From the NCBI GenBank assembly GCA_945861785.1, contig CAMAWD010000029.1, positions 1 through 64,000 of the forward strand: 64,000 nucleotides of DNA, read 5' to 3'. Under the pieces are notes generated by a model that had not been told where the DNA came from, did no database searches, and saw only the letters and a program-made list of their open reading frames with translations. Source of the DNA: Rhodoferax sp. OV413. Its GTDB lineage: Bacteria > Pseudomonadota > Gammaproteobacteria > Burkholderiales > Burkholderiaceae_C. Shown here piece after piece: positions 16,899 through 28,451 of the stretch. The first letter of the stretch is position 1; every line of letters begins with the position of its first letter. The translations under genes and the position numbers were made by a program.

Positions 16899-18425
16899 AT
16901 GACACCCTTTATCCGCCTCCACCCTTCCGACGACGTGCTGATCGCACGCAGCCAGCTCGTTGGTGGCACCAGCGTCGAATCGATCAGCGTGCGCGGCCTT
17001 ATCCCGGCCGGGCACAAGGTTGCCACGCGGGCCATTGCGATCGGCGAGCCGGTGCGTCGCTACAACCAGATCATCGGTTTCGCCAGCAAGCCCATCGCTG
17101 CCGGCGAACACGTGCACACCCACAACCTGTGGATGGGTGAGGCCAAAGGCGATTTCGCGCGGGACTACGCCATCGGCGCCGACGTCAAACCCGCGCCTGC
17201 ACGGCGCGAGGCAACGTTCATGGGTTACCGGCGCACAGACGGCCGGGTGGCCACGCGCAACTACATCGGCGTCTTGTCGTCGGTCAACTGTTCCGCCACG
17301 GCGGCACGGGCGATTGCCGACCAGTTCTCGCGCCAGAACCATCCGCAGGCACTGGCCGCTTATCCGAACGTCGACGGTGTGGTGGCACTCACCCACGGCA
17401 GCGGTTGCGGCATGGACGGCGACGGGCTGGGCCTGCAGGTGCTGCAGCGCACTTTGGCCGGTTACGCGACCCACGCCAACTTCTGCGCCGTGCTGGTGGT
17501 GGGCCTGGGCTGCGAGTCGAACCAGATCAACGCCTGGCTGGCCAGCAGCGACCTGCGCGAAGGCGACACGCTCAAGGTGTTCAACATCCAGGACACCGGC
17601 GGCACGCGCAAGACCGTGGACAAGGGCGTGGCGCTGGTCCGCGAAATGCTGCCCATGGCCAACCGCGCGGTGCGTGAACCCTGCAGCGCCGAACACATCA
17701 CCATCGGCCTGCAATGCGGCGGTTCGGACGGTTACAGCGGCATCAGTGCCAACCCGGCGCTGGGTGCGGCGGTCGACCTGCTGGTGGCCCACGGTGGCAC
17801 GGCCATCCTGTCGGAAACACCTGAAATCTACGGCGCCGAGCACCTGCTCACGCGCCGCGCCGTGCGGCCCGAGGTGGCGCACAAGCTGATCGAACGCATC
17901 AAATGGTGGGAGCACTACACCCGCATCAACGACGGCGAGATGAACAACAACCCCTCACCCGGCAACAAGGCCGGCGGCCTGACCACCATCCTGGAAAAGG
18001 CGCTCGGCGCAGTGGCCAAGGGCGGCACCAGCAACCTGCAGGCGGTGGTGGAATACGCCGAGCCGGTGACGACCAGGGGGTTCGTGTACATGGACACGCC
18101 AGGTTACGACCCGGTGAGCGCAACCGGGCAGGTGGCCGGTGGCGCCAACATGATCTGTTTCACCACCGGGCGCGGCTCGGCCTACGGCTGCGCACCTTCG
18201 CCCTCGCTGAAGATCGCCACCAATTCGGCCTTGTGGCGCAAGCAGGAGGACGACATGGACATCAACTGCGGTGAGATCGTCGACGGCACCGCCTCGATTG
18301 CGGACATGGGCCAGCGCATCTTCGACCTGGTGCTGGCAACGGCATCGGGCACGGCGAGCAAAAGTGAACTGCACGGTTACGGGCAAAATGAATTCGTGCC
18401 GTGGCAACTCGGCGCGGTGATGTAA
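16899..18425 (+). CDS. altronate dehydratase-family (UxaA/GarD) enzyme
   Basis: This 508-residue protein joins an N-terminal SAF-like domain (about residues 1-90) to the large UxaA/GarD catalytic domain. Visible blocks are YRRTDGRVATRNYIGVLSSV, LTHGSGCGMDG, GLGCESNQI, GLQCGGSDGYSGISANPALG, ETPEIYGAEHLL and NPSPGNKAGGLTTILEKALG, with conserved Cys and His residues that bind metal. E. coli UxaA converts altronate to 2-keto-3-deoxygluconate. Here no altronate oxidoreductase lies beside it, so another aldonate or aldarate could be the substrate. It is part of the TRAP operon. Confidence 0.88.
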   Translation: MTPFIRLHPSDDVLIARSQLVGGTSVESISVRGLIPAGHKVATRAIAIGEPVRRYNQIIGFASKPIAAGEHVHTHNLWMGEAKGDFARDYAIGADVKPAPARREATFMGYRRTDGRVATRNYIGVLSSVNCSATAARAIADQFSRQNHPQALAAYPNVDGVVALTHGSGCGMDGDGLGLQVLQRTLAGYATHANFCAVLVVGLGCESNQINAWLASSDLREGDTLKVFNIQDTGGTRKTVDKGVALVREMLPMANRAVREPCSAEHITIGLQCGGSDGYSGISANPALGAAVDLLVAHGGTAILSETPEIYGAEHLLTRRAVRPEVAHKLIERIKWWEHYTRINDGEMNNNPSPGNKAGGLTTILEKALGAVAKGGTSNLQAVVEYAEPVTTRGFVYMDTPGYDPVSATGQVAGGANMICFTTGRGSAYGCAPSPSLKIATNSALWRKQEDDMDINCGEIVDGTASIADMGQRIFDLVLATASGTASKSELHGYGQNEFVPWQLGAVM

Positions 18426-18435
18426 GGCGGCCAGC

Positions 18436-19506
18436 GTGACATCCATGAAACAGCAGGCAGGGGCACTCGAAGACCTGGTGGCCGGCATCCTGCGCGGCAG
18501 CGGCAGCTCGGACGCAGAGGCCCGCACGGTCGCCACCAACCTGGTGCTGGCGAACCTGAGCGGCCACGACTCCCACGGCGTGGGCATGGTGCCGCGTTAT
18601 GTCGATGCCGTGATCGAGGGTGGCCTGCGACCGAATACCGATGCCAAGGTCAACCTGGACATCGGCACCATGCTGGCGCTGGACGGTCAGCGCGGTTATG
18701 GGCAGGTGGTCGGCGAACAGGCAATGCAGATGGCGCTGGAGCGCGCCCGCCAGCATGGCAGTTGCATCATGAGTCTGGGCAATTCGCACCATCTGGGGCG
18801 TATCGGGCACTTTGCCGAAATGGCGGTTGCGCAGGGGCTGGTCGCGCTGCATTTCGTCAACGTGTTGTCACGCCCGGTCGTCGCGCCCTGGGGTGGCGCC
18901 GATGGCCGCTTTGGCACCAATCCCTGCTGCATCGGTATACCCCTTCAGGGGCGTGATCCGTTCGTGCTGGACTTTGCGACCAGCCGGGTGGCGCAGGGCA
19001 AGATGCGCGTGGCCCACAACAAAGGCGAGCAGGTGGCGCCAGGCACGCTGATCGACGAACATGGCCGCCCGACCACCGACCCGGGCGTGGTGGTCGTGCC
19101 CCAGACCAATGGCCTGTTGGGCGCATTGCTCACCTTTGGCGAACACAAGGGGTATGGCATGGCCGTGGCCTGCGAGCTGCTTGGTGGTGCGCTCAGCGGC
19201 GGCGGCACATGGCACCGGCCCAGTGATCCGGCGGTCAAGGCGGTGCTCAACGGCATGTTGACCATTCTTATCGACCCGCTTCGCCTGGGCACACAGGCAA
19301 CGTTCGACCAGGAGGCGCTGGCCTTTGTGGACTGGCTGCGCAGCGGGCCGCAGGCCGAGGGCACACAGGGCGGCGTGCAACTGGCCGGCGACCCGGAACG
19401 CGCTGCGCGCGCGCGGCGGCGTGTGGACGGCATCGACATCGACGCGCAGACCTGGCAGGAGCTGGTGGCAGCCGGGCGCAAGGTCGGATTCAACGTGCCT
19501 TCCTGA
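18436..19506 (+). CDS. malate/L-lactate/ureidoglycolate dehydrogenase-family oxidoreductase (Ldh2 type)
   Basis: This 356-residue member of the Ldh2/YlbC-like NAD(P) family is unrelated to ordinary LDH. Motifs are NLSGHDSHGVGMVPRYVDAV near the N terminus, GNSHHLGRIGHFAEMA, NPCCIGIPLQGRDPFVLDFATS and TFGEHKGYGMAVACELLGGALSGGG. Family members oxidise 2-hydroxy acids. In this locus it could oxidise a hydroxy acid such as L-lactate released by the FAH-type hydrolase, or a sugar acid. The start is uncertain: GTG 18436 has GGCGG just upstream, and ATG 18445 is the alternative. Confidence 0.85.
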   Translation: MTSMKQQAGALEDLVAGILRGSGSSDAEARTVATNLVLANLSGHDSHGVGMVPRYVDAVIEGGLRPNTDAKVNLDIGTMLALDGQRGYGQVVGEQAMQMALERARQHGSCIMSLGNSHHLGRIGHFAEMAVAQGLVALHFVNVLSRPVVAPWGGADGRFGTNPCCIGIPLQGRDPFVLDFATSRVAQGKMRVAHNKGEQVAPGTLIDEHGRPTTDPGVVVVPQTNGLLGALLTFGEHKGYGMAVACELLGGALSGGGTWHRPSDPAVKAVLNGMLTILIDPLRLGTQATFDQEALAFVDWLRSGPQAEGTQGGVQLAGDPERAARARRRVDGIDIDAQTWQELVAAGRKVGFNVPS

Positions 19507-19668
19507 AGCCCTTGGCTTTGCATCGTCCAACAAAGCATCGTCCAGCCAACGGGCACCCATCCGCATGCACGTTGCCGCCCCAGCCTCACCGGCCCGCCTA
19601 CACCTGGCGTTCCTGATTCCTGAACGCAAGCTGCCGCAGACAGCACCCATCAACAAAGGAGAAAGAAA

Positions 19669-20886
19669 ATGCTGCAAAGCTGGAGATGGTTTGGCCCGAA
19701 CGACCCGGTATCGCTGCGCGAGATACGCCAGGCGGGCGTGACGGATGTGGTCACCTCGCTGCACCACATCGCCTGCGGCGAGGATTGGCCCGAGGACGAT
19801 ATCCGCAAACGCATCCGCGAGATCGAATGGGACGAACAACGCCAGCAGCCCACCGGCCTGCGTTGGGGCATGGTCGAGAGCCTGCCGATCCACGAGGACA
19901 TCAAGACCCGCTCGGGCGATTACCCACACTACATCGAAATCTACAAAAAGAATGTGCGCAAACTCGGGGCGCAGGGTGTGCGTGCCATTTGCTACAACTT
20001 CATGCCGGTGCTGGACTGGGCGCGCACCGACCTGTACATCACGCAGGCCGACGGCAGCACCATCTCAGGCTGCAACATCGACGCCTTCGTGGCCTTCGAC
20101 CTGTACGTCCTGCAACGGCCCGGCGCCGAAAACGACTATGCGCCTTATGCCATCGCGTCGGCGAAAAAGTTTTTCGAGGAACTCAGCCCACAGGCACGCG
20201 ACACCCTGCGCGACTGCATTCTGTTGGGCCTGCCCGGCACCGTGGAAGACCTCGACCCGCCCGAGTTCCTGCGCCGGCTGCAGCGCTACCAGCACATCGA
20301 CGCCGACCAGTTGCGCAACAACCTGTACACCTTCCTGAACGACATCATGCCGGACTGCGAAGCCGCCGGCGTGAAGATGTGTATCCACCCGGACGACCCG
20401 TCCTACCCGGTGTTCGGCATCCCGCGCATACTGAGTCGAAGCGAGGATGTGGAGCAACTCTTCCGGGCCGTGCCCTCACCCAATTCAGGCCTGACCCTGT
20501 GCACCGGCTCCTTCGGCAGTTGCATCCACAATGATCCGGCGCAGATGCTCGAGCAGTTTGCCCACCGGGTGTATTTTGTGCATTTCCGCAACGTGACACA
20601 CGTGCCCGGCAAGGAGGGTTCGTTCTACGAGTCCAACCACCTGTTCGGCTCGGTCGACATGCCGCGCGCGATGAAGGCACTGATCACGGAAGAAGAACGT
20701 CGCAAGGCGGCTGGCATCACCGACTGGGGCATCCCTGGCCGCCCCGACCACGGAAAACTGATGGACGGCGACAAGGACAGCGGCGCCTACCCGGGTTACT
20801 CACGCACCGGGCGCATGATCGGGCTGGCGGAATTGCGCGGGCTGGAGGTGGGCCTGCGCCACGCGATGGGACTGGACATCGGCTGA
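19669..20886 (+). CDS. uxuA: mannonate dehydratase
   Basis: This 405-residue UxuA-family TIM-barrel enzyme dehydrates D-mannonate to 2-keto-3-deoxygluconate. Characteristic blocks are WFGPNDPVSLREIRQAGVTD, VTSLHHIACGEDW, YNFMPVLDWARTDL, MCIHPDDPSYPVFGIPRILS (metal-binding Cys and His), TGSFGS and HFRNVTHVPGKEGSFYES. RBS AAAGGAGAAAGAAA precedes ATG 19669. A 162-base gap follows the Ldh2-type gene and contains no gene (only a short direct repeat GCATCGTCCA). The partner fructuronate reductase UxuB is not in the window. Confidence 0.92.
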   Translation: MLQSWRWFGPNDPVSLREIRQAGVTDVVTSLHHIACGEDWPEDDIRKRIREIEWDEQRQQPTGLRWGMVESLPIHEDIKTRSGDYPHYIEIYKKNVRKLGAQGVRAICYNFMPVLDWARTDLYITQADGSTISGCNIDAFVAFDLYVLQRPGAENDYAPYAIASAKKFFEELSPQARDTLRDCILLGLPGTVEDLDPPEFLRRLQRYQHIDADQLRNNLYTFLNDIMPDCEAAGVKMCIHPDDPSYPVFGIPRILSRSEDVEQLFRAVPSPNSGLTLCTGSFGSCIHNDPAQMLEQFAHRVYFVHFRNVTHVPGKEGSFYESNHLFGSVDMPRAMKALITEEERRKAAGITDWGIPGRPDHGKLMDGDKDSGAYPGYSRTGRMIGLAELRGLEVGLRHAMGLDIG

Positions 20887-21294
20887 TCAGCCGGCGACGT
20901 CAACCCCTGCAGCGGCTGCCGCGAGCTTGAGTTGGGCATCCCGTGTGGCAATCGACAGCCCGTGGCGCATGGCCAGCTCGAGGTAGGCCGCATCGTAGCT
21001 GCTCAGGTTGTACCGCATGGCCAGTTCAAAAAGTTGCCTTTGGCCGGGAACTGGACCTGCATCCACTTCAATCGGCAATTGGCCCAGGGTGTCCATGATT
21101 TGCCTGGCTTGCACCAATGGTAGTTTTCCTTTGGTGCAAGCGGTTCTCAGCACATTGGCCAACTCCATCTGCCACAAGGGCGGGACCAGCGCTCTGTCTT
21201 TCTCGAGCCGTTTGGCGATTGCACTGCTGTACGCGTTGCTCTGGTCGGGAAGGTACCAGCCGGTAACCACCGAGTTGTCGAGGACGAAAGGCAT
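20887..21294 (-). CDS. PIN-domain toxin (VapC-like)
   Basis: This 135-residue PIN-domain protein is a predicted Mg-dependent ribonuclease. The four acidic active-site positions are visible: D6 in FVLDNSVV, E44 in QMELANVLR, D101 in LSSYDAAYLELA and D119 in ATRDAQL. It is encoded immediately after the Phd-type antitoxin gene with a 1-base TGATG overlap and is convergent with uxuA with no spacer. The pair is a type II toxin-antitoxin module; the RNA target is unknown. Confidence 0.88.
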   Translation of the reverse strand: MPFVLDNSVVTGWYLPDQSNAYSSAIAKRLEKDRALVPPLWQMELANVLRTACTKGKLPLVQARQIMDTLGQLPIEVDAGPVPGQRQLFELAMRYNLSSYDAAYLELAMRHGLSIATRDAQLKLAAAAAGVDVAG

Positions 21295-21548
21295 CAGTCG
21301 CGGCCCTCTTGAATCGCCTGCTCCAAGGATGCACCCAACACGCCCCCTCCACCCAAGGTTCGCAAGGCCTCCATCGCACCCAGCACTTGCTGGCGTTGCC
21401 CGCGCGGCCGCGGCCCTTTGGTCGAAATCGCGACCAGTCGGGCGACAGGCGAACCATGCCGTGTGATCGTGATTTCCTCACCATGTTCGACCGCGGAAAT
21501 CATCTCGGAGAAGCGATTCTTGACTTCGAATATGGCTACTGCTTTCAT
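21294..21548 (-). CDS. Phd/YefM-family antitoxin
   Basis: This 84-residue antitoxin begins KAVAIFEVKNRFSEMISAVE and GEEITITRHGSPVARLVAIS, the standard Phd/YefM DNA-binding fold; the C-terminal part (LGASLEQAIQEGRD) would bind the PIN toxin. ATG 21548 is preferred to 21581 because the upstream ATG falls inside the palindromic operator. It should neutralise the toxin and repress the operon. Confidence 0.87.
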   Translation of the reverse strand: MKAVAIFEVKNRFSEMISAVEHGEEITITRHGSPVARLVAISTKGPRPRGQRQQVLGAMEALRTLGGGGVLGASLEQAIQEGRD

Positions 21549-21564
21549 GGCTGGCCCTTGCGAA

Positions 21565-21586
21565 AAAATATGGCTGGCCATATTTT
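21565..21586. promoter_or_regulatory. palindromic operator of the toxin-antitoxin operon
   Basis: AAAATATGGC (21565-21574) and GCCATATTTT (21577-21586) are perfect inverted 10-bp arms separated by TG, ending 16 bases upstream of the antitoxin ATG. AT-rich palindromes in this position are the usual binding sites for Phd/YefM antitoxins, so conditional repression by the toxin-antitoxin complex is expected. Confidence 0.7.
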
Positions 21587-21658
21587 GACACGGACAGAAA
21601 CCCGGCGATTTACAGGAGCTTCACGGGATGGGCTCGACCGTCCGACCCAATAGCCACC

Positions 21659-22345
21659 CTACAACATCAGCGCCAGGCTGGCATCCAGATGTTCGGTCGG
21701 CGCACGCTTGAAGCCGGAGCGTGCGAAGCGGTGCAGACGCCCCACCACAAAAGCCGTCAACGCGGACGCCAGCACCTGGGTGTCCACCGTCGGGGTGGCG
21801 GAGCCACTGGCTTCGGCGCTGCCACGCAGGCCCTGGCGCAGCGTGGCCTCGATCTTGTCGAAAAACTGGTTCATGCGTTGCTGCAGGCGTTCGTTTTCGA
21901 ACACCAGCGCGTCCCCCACCATGACCCGTGTCATGCCCGGGTTTTTTTCGGCAAACTGCAGAACCATGGCGACGACCCTGGCCGCATGGCGGCTGCCGGA
22001 TGCCGCATCAGGCACCGACTGCTCACGGTCAGAGATCTGGTTGACCAACGAAAAGACGGTTTGTTCGATGAACTCGATCAGCCCTTCGAACATCTGCGCC
22101 TTGCTGGCGAAGTGGCGATACAGCGCGGCCTCGCTGACACTCAGCCGCGCGGCCAGCGCTGCCGTGGTAATGCGTTCCGCGCCCGGCTGCTGGAGCATCT
22201 CCGCCAGCGCCTGCAGGATCTGGACGCGGCGCTCGCCGGGCTTGGGCCGCTTGCGCGTGGCGCGTGGCGCGTCGCCGGCAACGTCGGCGGGGACATCTTC
22301 GGCGAGGGGGCTGGTCGAGTCGTCTTGCATGGTGCTTGAAATCAT
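21659..22345 (-). CDS. slmA: nucleoid occlusion factor SlmA (TetR family)
   Basis: This 228-residue TetR-fold protein has an N-terminal tail, then RRVQILQALAEMLQQPGAER and ITTAALAARLSVSEAALYRHFASKAQMFEGLIEFIE, the SlmA DNA-binding signature. The rest (NPGMTRVMVGDALVFENERL, FVVGRLHRFARSGFKR) also matches the family. SlmA binds specific chromosomal sites and blocks FtsZ ring assembly over the nucleoid. Its place next to argB is a conserved Burkholderiales arrangement. Starts at 22345 or 22330 are both possible. Confidence 0.88.
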   Translation of the reverse strand: MISSTMQDDSTSPLAEDVPADVAGDAPRATRKRPKPGERRVQILQALAEMLQQPGAERITTAALAARLSVSEAALYRHFASKAQMFEGLIEFIEQTVFSLVNQISDREQSVPDAASGSRHAARVVAMVLQFAEKNPGMTRVMVGDALVFENERLQQRMNQFFDKIEATLRQGLRGSAEASGSATPTVDTQVLASALTAFVVGRLHRFARSGFKRAPTEHLDASLALML

Positions 22346-22393
22346 TCTCGCATACAGGAATCTAGGGATTTACCCGAGCCCCAAAGACGCAGG

Positions 22394-25230
<2,837 letters not shown>

Positions 25231-25238
<8 letters not shown>

Positions 25239-26502
25239 GCACGGACCCCCGGTGCGCAGCCATGCTGGCGCCGAGCAACCACAGCAGGGTCATGCCAAGT
25301 GCGGCATCCCGGAATGGGGCATTCACGAGCGCCGTGGCAAAGAGCGACATCCCGATGATCGCGGTGATACCGCCGGCGCCAGAGTGCTGCAACCAGCCTT
25401 GACGGATGAACCGCACCAGAAGCCAGACCAGGAGCACCAATCCGGGCGCGCCAGTTTCCATGCCGGCAAGCAGAAAGTCATTGTGGGGGTTGTTGATCTC
25501 GGAAAACTGGAGCTTGATGTCCGGCGGCAGGTCGACAGCCAGCCCCATCCAGACGGAACGCCAGTGCGGTAACCAGGCGCCTACCCCTGCCCCAAGTAGC
25601 GGGTGGTCCAGCAGGCCCTGGACGGCTTCCTGGTACATGCGCCAACGCACACCGCCACTGCTGGCATAACTCACACCCGCGGCGGCACGCTGCAGGTCGT
25701 CCGCCAACTCTGCAAACCGGTTGTGGAACTTCGCGGAAAAATGCCAAAGCGATGCCGCCAATGCCAGCACCACAAGCACGCCGACCCCTACCGACCGCAA
25801 GGACCTGAAACTGCAGAAAACAGCCCCCAGCAGCAGAACCGCCAGCAGCAACTGAGAATTGCGCGACACCGCGTGAAATGCCACGGTCAGCGCGAGGGCC
25901 AACGCGAGGGCCAACGCGAGCCAGCCGTCTTGCCGCGCCAGGCGGCCACTGAGGCCCAGAAACAAGCAGATGCCACTGGCGGTTGCCATGGTGATCATGT
26001 TGCCACTGCTGAAATTGTTCTTGGAGGCGAGCAGGCTGCTCCAGATCGTCCAGTTCGGCAAGGCCCACACATGGTGGACAGCCACCACCAGCGCAGCCCC
26101 CGCCGCAGCGGCCAGAAAACCGGCCAGCGCAGCGCGCGCCTCGGAGGGCGCCAGCAGCAGTCCCATGAACAACACCAGGGCGACGCGCGCCGCATGAAAG
26201 AGACGGGCAGGTGTATCGGGCAACCACGGCCCCAGGCTGGCGGCCAGGACGGTCCAGGCCAGCACCAGGATGATCGGCCAGAACACGGCGCTGTGCCTCA
26301 ACCGCGCAATCCTGCGCGCAATGCCTGGCTGGAATGCCAGCGCAGCCAGCATCAGGACAAGGTTGAGGTACATCACGCCAACCGGGAAAAAGGCGCAAAA
26401 CCCCCATACAAATGCAGCCAGTCGCAAGACCCTGGAACCCGACACCGGACCGCCCCCAACCGCCGCCCATGGCGGCACGGCATGCTCAATGCTGGATGGC
26501 AA
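25231..26502 (-). CDS. O-antigen ligase / polymerase-family membrane protein
   Basis: This roughly 423-residue polytopic inner-membrane protein has about ten to twelve hydrophobic segments and the Wzy_C/WaaL-type periplasmic loop region GVRWRMYQEAVQGLLDHPL, then GAGVGAWLPHW and NNPHNDFLLAGMETGAPG (the conserved late H-N-D block). Members either ligate O-antigen to lipid A-core or polymerise repeat units, and sequence alone does not separate these. The start is uncertain: TTG 26502 and GTG 26478 are candidates, both close to the end of the H-NS gene. Confidence 0.85.
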
Positions 26503-26848
26503 ACTCTTCTTTCTTCTTGCCCTCGGCGATCAACGCCGCCAACCATTTGGGCGTCAAACCGCGACCACTCCAGGCTTCTCCGTTGGGGCCGCGGAATTTG
26601 GCGGCGACTGTGCCGGCCTGGCCCGTCTTTTTTGCCTTTTCCCGCAGTGGTTTGGGGCTCGTCTTCACTTTGCCTTTTGCCTTGGTACCCTGCACCGTGG
26701 CGGACTGAATATCCTTCAGGGTGATGCCAAAGGCATGCATTTTGGCGACGATTTCCTGCACAGTTTTGTCGAATTCGCGGGCCCGGATATCGCTGGCCTG
26801 CTTTTGAAGTTTTTCGATCTGGGTCTGAATAGTGATCAAATTGCTCAT
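26486..26848 (-). CDS. H-NS-family nucleoid protein
   Basis: This 120-residue protein has an N-terminal coiled coil (IEKLQKQASDIRAREFDKTV), a basic linker and the C-terminal H-NS DNA-binding motif AAKFRGPNGEAWSGRGLTPK followed by WLAALIAEG. A good RBS (AGGAGA) precedes ATG 26848. Such proteins silence AT-rich, horizontally acquired DNA. The gene lies inside the polysaccharide locus with a 68-bp AT-rich upstream gap (26849-26916) that could hold its own promoter; this gap contains the palindrome GGACAGTGTCC. Confidence 0.93.
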   Translation of the reverse strand: MSNLITIQTQIEKLQKQASDIRAREFDKTVQEIVAKMHAFGITLKDIQSATVQGTKAKGKVKTSPKPLREKAKKTGQAGTVAAKFRGPNGEAWSGRGLTPKWLAALIAEGKKKEEFAIQH

Positions 26849-26916
26849 GGGTTTCTCCTGAAAAAAATAGAAAAATAAACTACAAATATGGACAGTGTCC
26901 GCGCCTGACTGGAATT

Positions 26917-27486
26917 TCAGTGCAGCACATTATCTCTCCTGAGAACCTTGAATGCCGTCAGGATGATAATTCGAATATCAAACCAGAACGATTGCCGACG
27001 CATATATTCAGCGTCCAGGGCAACCTTGTCGGGTATGGGCAATTCATCGCGGCCATTGACCTGCGCCCAACCCGTCAGCCCGGGCACAAGATGGTCGACC
27101 CCCACTGCTGTTCGTTGAGATACCAGGTCGGTCTGGTTGAACAAGGCCGGCCGGGGACCCACAAAACTCATGTCACCCTTGAAAATGCTCCACAACTGGG
27201 GCAATTCGTCCAAGCTGCTTGTGCGAAGAAAACTGCCAATCGGCGTCAGGTAACGCCCGGGGTCTTGCAGTAAATGGGTCGCCACAGCCGGAGTGCCGAC
27301 CCGCATACTGCGGAACTTTGGCATTCTGAATATCCGGTTGTACCGGCCCACCCGGCCCGACCAATATAGGACCGGGCCCGGCGAGGTTACGCGCACCATG
27401 AAAGCCACCGCCATTATCGGCATAAGCAGGCAGACGGCACACCCGGCCGCCAGCAGCAGATCAAATATGCGTTTGGCCGACACCAT
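26917..27486 (-). CDS. monotopic phosphoglycosyl transferase (priming sugar transferase)
   Basis: This 189-residue enzyme is of the small PglC/WcaJ-core class that moves a sugar-1-phosphate from UDP-sugar to undecaprenyl phosphate. One N-terminal hydrophobic helix (residues about 7-32) is followed by VTSPGPVLYWSGRVGRYNR, MPKFRSMRV, SLDELPQLWSIFKGDMSFVG, GPRPA and PGLTGWAQVNGRD, which are the catalytic D-E and PRP motifs. ATG 27486 starts the membrane helix, five bases before the end of the upstream gene's spacer; longer frames run through that gene. It would start assembly of each repeat unit. Confidence 0.92.
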   Translation of the reverse strand: MVSAKRIFDLLLAAGCAVCLLMPIMAVAFMVRVTSPGPVLYWSGRVGRYNRIFRMPKFRSMRVGTPAVATHLLQDPGRYLTPIGSFLRTSSLDELPQLWSIFKGDMSFVGPRPALFNQTDLVSQRTAVGVDHLVPGLTGWAQVNGRDELPIPDKVALDAEYMRRQSFWFDIRIIILTAFKVLRRDNVLH

Positions 27487-27491
27487 ACTAT

Positions 27492-28451
27492 TCACCCGGA
27501 ATCGCGCAAATAGGCCTCTGCGGCTCGACGCAAACCTTCGTCCACCGAAACAGGCGGCGTCCAATCCAGCAAGGTGCGTGTTTTGGAGATATCGATCTGC
27601 AAGTTTCCACACAGGCGTTGCACCGCGGCCCCGCGGCCGACAAACCAGGCGCCCCATTGCAGCACCGCGCCGGGCACCGGCCACAGATGTGCGGGCCGGC
27701 TCATCACCCGGCCGAGGCGACGTAACAACTCCGTGGTCGACAGGTCGCATCCGTCACTGGCCATGAAAACCTGGTTTGCTGCCGCCGGATGCCGTGCGCA
27801 CACCACCACCAAGTCGACCAGGTTGTCCAGCGCCAGGAAACTGCGCCGGTTGTCGATGGCGCCGAGCGGCAAGGGGCAGGCATGTGCCACGGCCCACATG
27901 AGGGCGCGAAAGTTGGCCCGCACGCCTGGCCCGTAAACCAGCGGCGGCCGGATGATCACCACCTCCATCGGGACAGCCCGCGCAAGCTCCTGCAAGGCTG
28001 CTTCGGCCTCCTGCTTGCTGCGGCTGTAGGCCTCTTGCGGCTGGGGAAGGTCATCCGGACCAAAGGCTACGCCGGGCAATGTGAACTCACCGTTGACTTT
28101 GGCGGAGCTCACAAAAACAAAACGCCGAACACCGGCCTGTGCCGCCTGGCGCGCCAGTTGCAGCGTCGCCTGTACATTGACACGACGGAATTCAACCAGC
28201 GGTTCCCGGGCTTTTTCGTGCATCACGTGCACGCGGGCGGCCAGATGCACCACCACATCCACGCCCTCGAGCGCCGCCGTCCAATCTGTCTGCGGCCCCA
28301 GTTCCGGCATAACCAGGCGGTGCACCCCACCGGGCAGTGGTCCGTTGGGCACACGGACCGCAGCACAAACCTCGTTGGCGGCATCCGCAGCCAGGCGCGC
28401 GACGAGCGCCCGCCCGACGAAACCGGATGCACCAGTGACGAGCCATCTCAT
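27492..28451 (-). CDS. NAD-dependent epimerase/reductase, WbpV/WreQ-like
   Basis: This 319-residue extended SDR has the Rossmann loop LVTGASGFVGRALV (residues 4-17), catalytic FVSSAKVNG and Y142-S-R-S-K146. IIRPPLVYGPGVRANFRALM and the C-terminal half resemble the 4-reductases and epimerases paired with WbpM-type dehydratases. A reduction of UDP-4-keto-6-deoxy-GlcNAc to UDP-QuiNAc (or the Fuc form) fits the two neighbours. The start overlaps the preceding gene by ATGA. Confidence 0.83.
   Translation of the reverse strand: MRWLVTGASGFVGRALVARLAADAANEVCAAVRVPNGPLPGGVHRLVMPELGPQTDWTAALEGVDVVVHLAARVHVMHEKAREPLVEFRRVNVQATLQLARQAAQAGVRRFVFVSSAKVNGEFTLPGVAFGPDDLPQPQEAYSRSKQEAEAALQELARAVPMEVVIIRPPLVYGPGVRANFRALMWAVAHACPLPLGAIDNRRSFLALDNLVDLVVVCARHPAAANQVFMASDGCDLSTTELLRRLGRVMSRPAHLWPVPGAVLQWGAWFVGRGAAVQRLCGNLQIDISKTRTLLDWTPPVSVDEGLRRAAEAYLRDSG

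Noticed and set aside
19507-19668. Possible small gene between the Ldh2-type gene and uxuA
   Set aside because: No frame with a start, RBS and protein-like composition; only a direct repeat GCATCGTCCA with a 5-base spacer.
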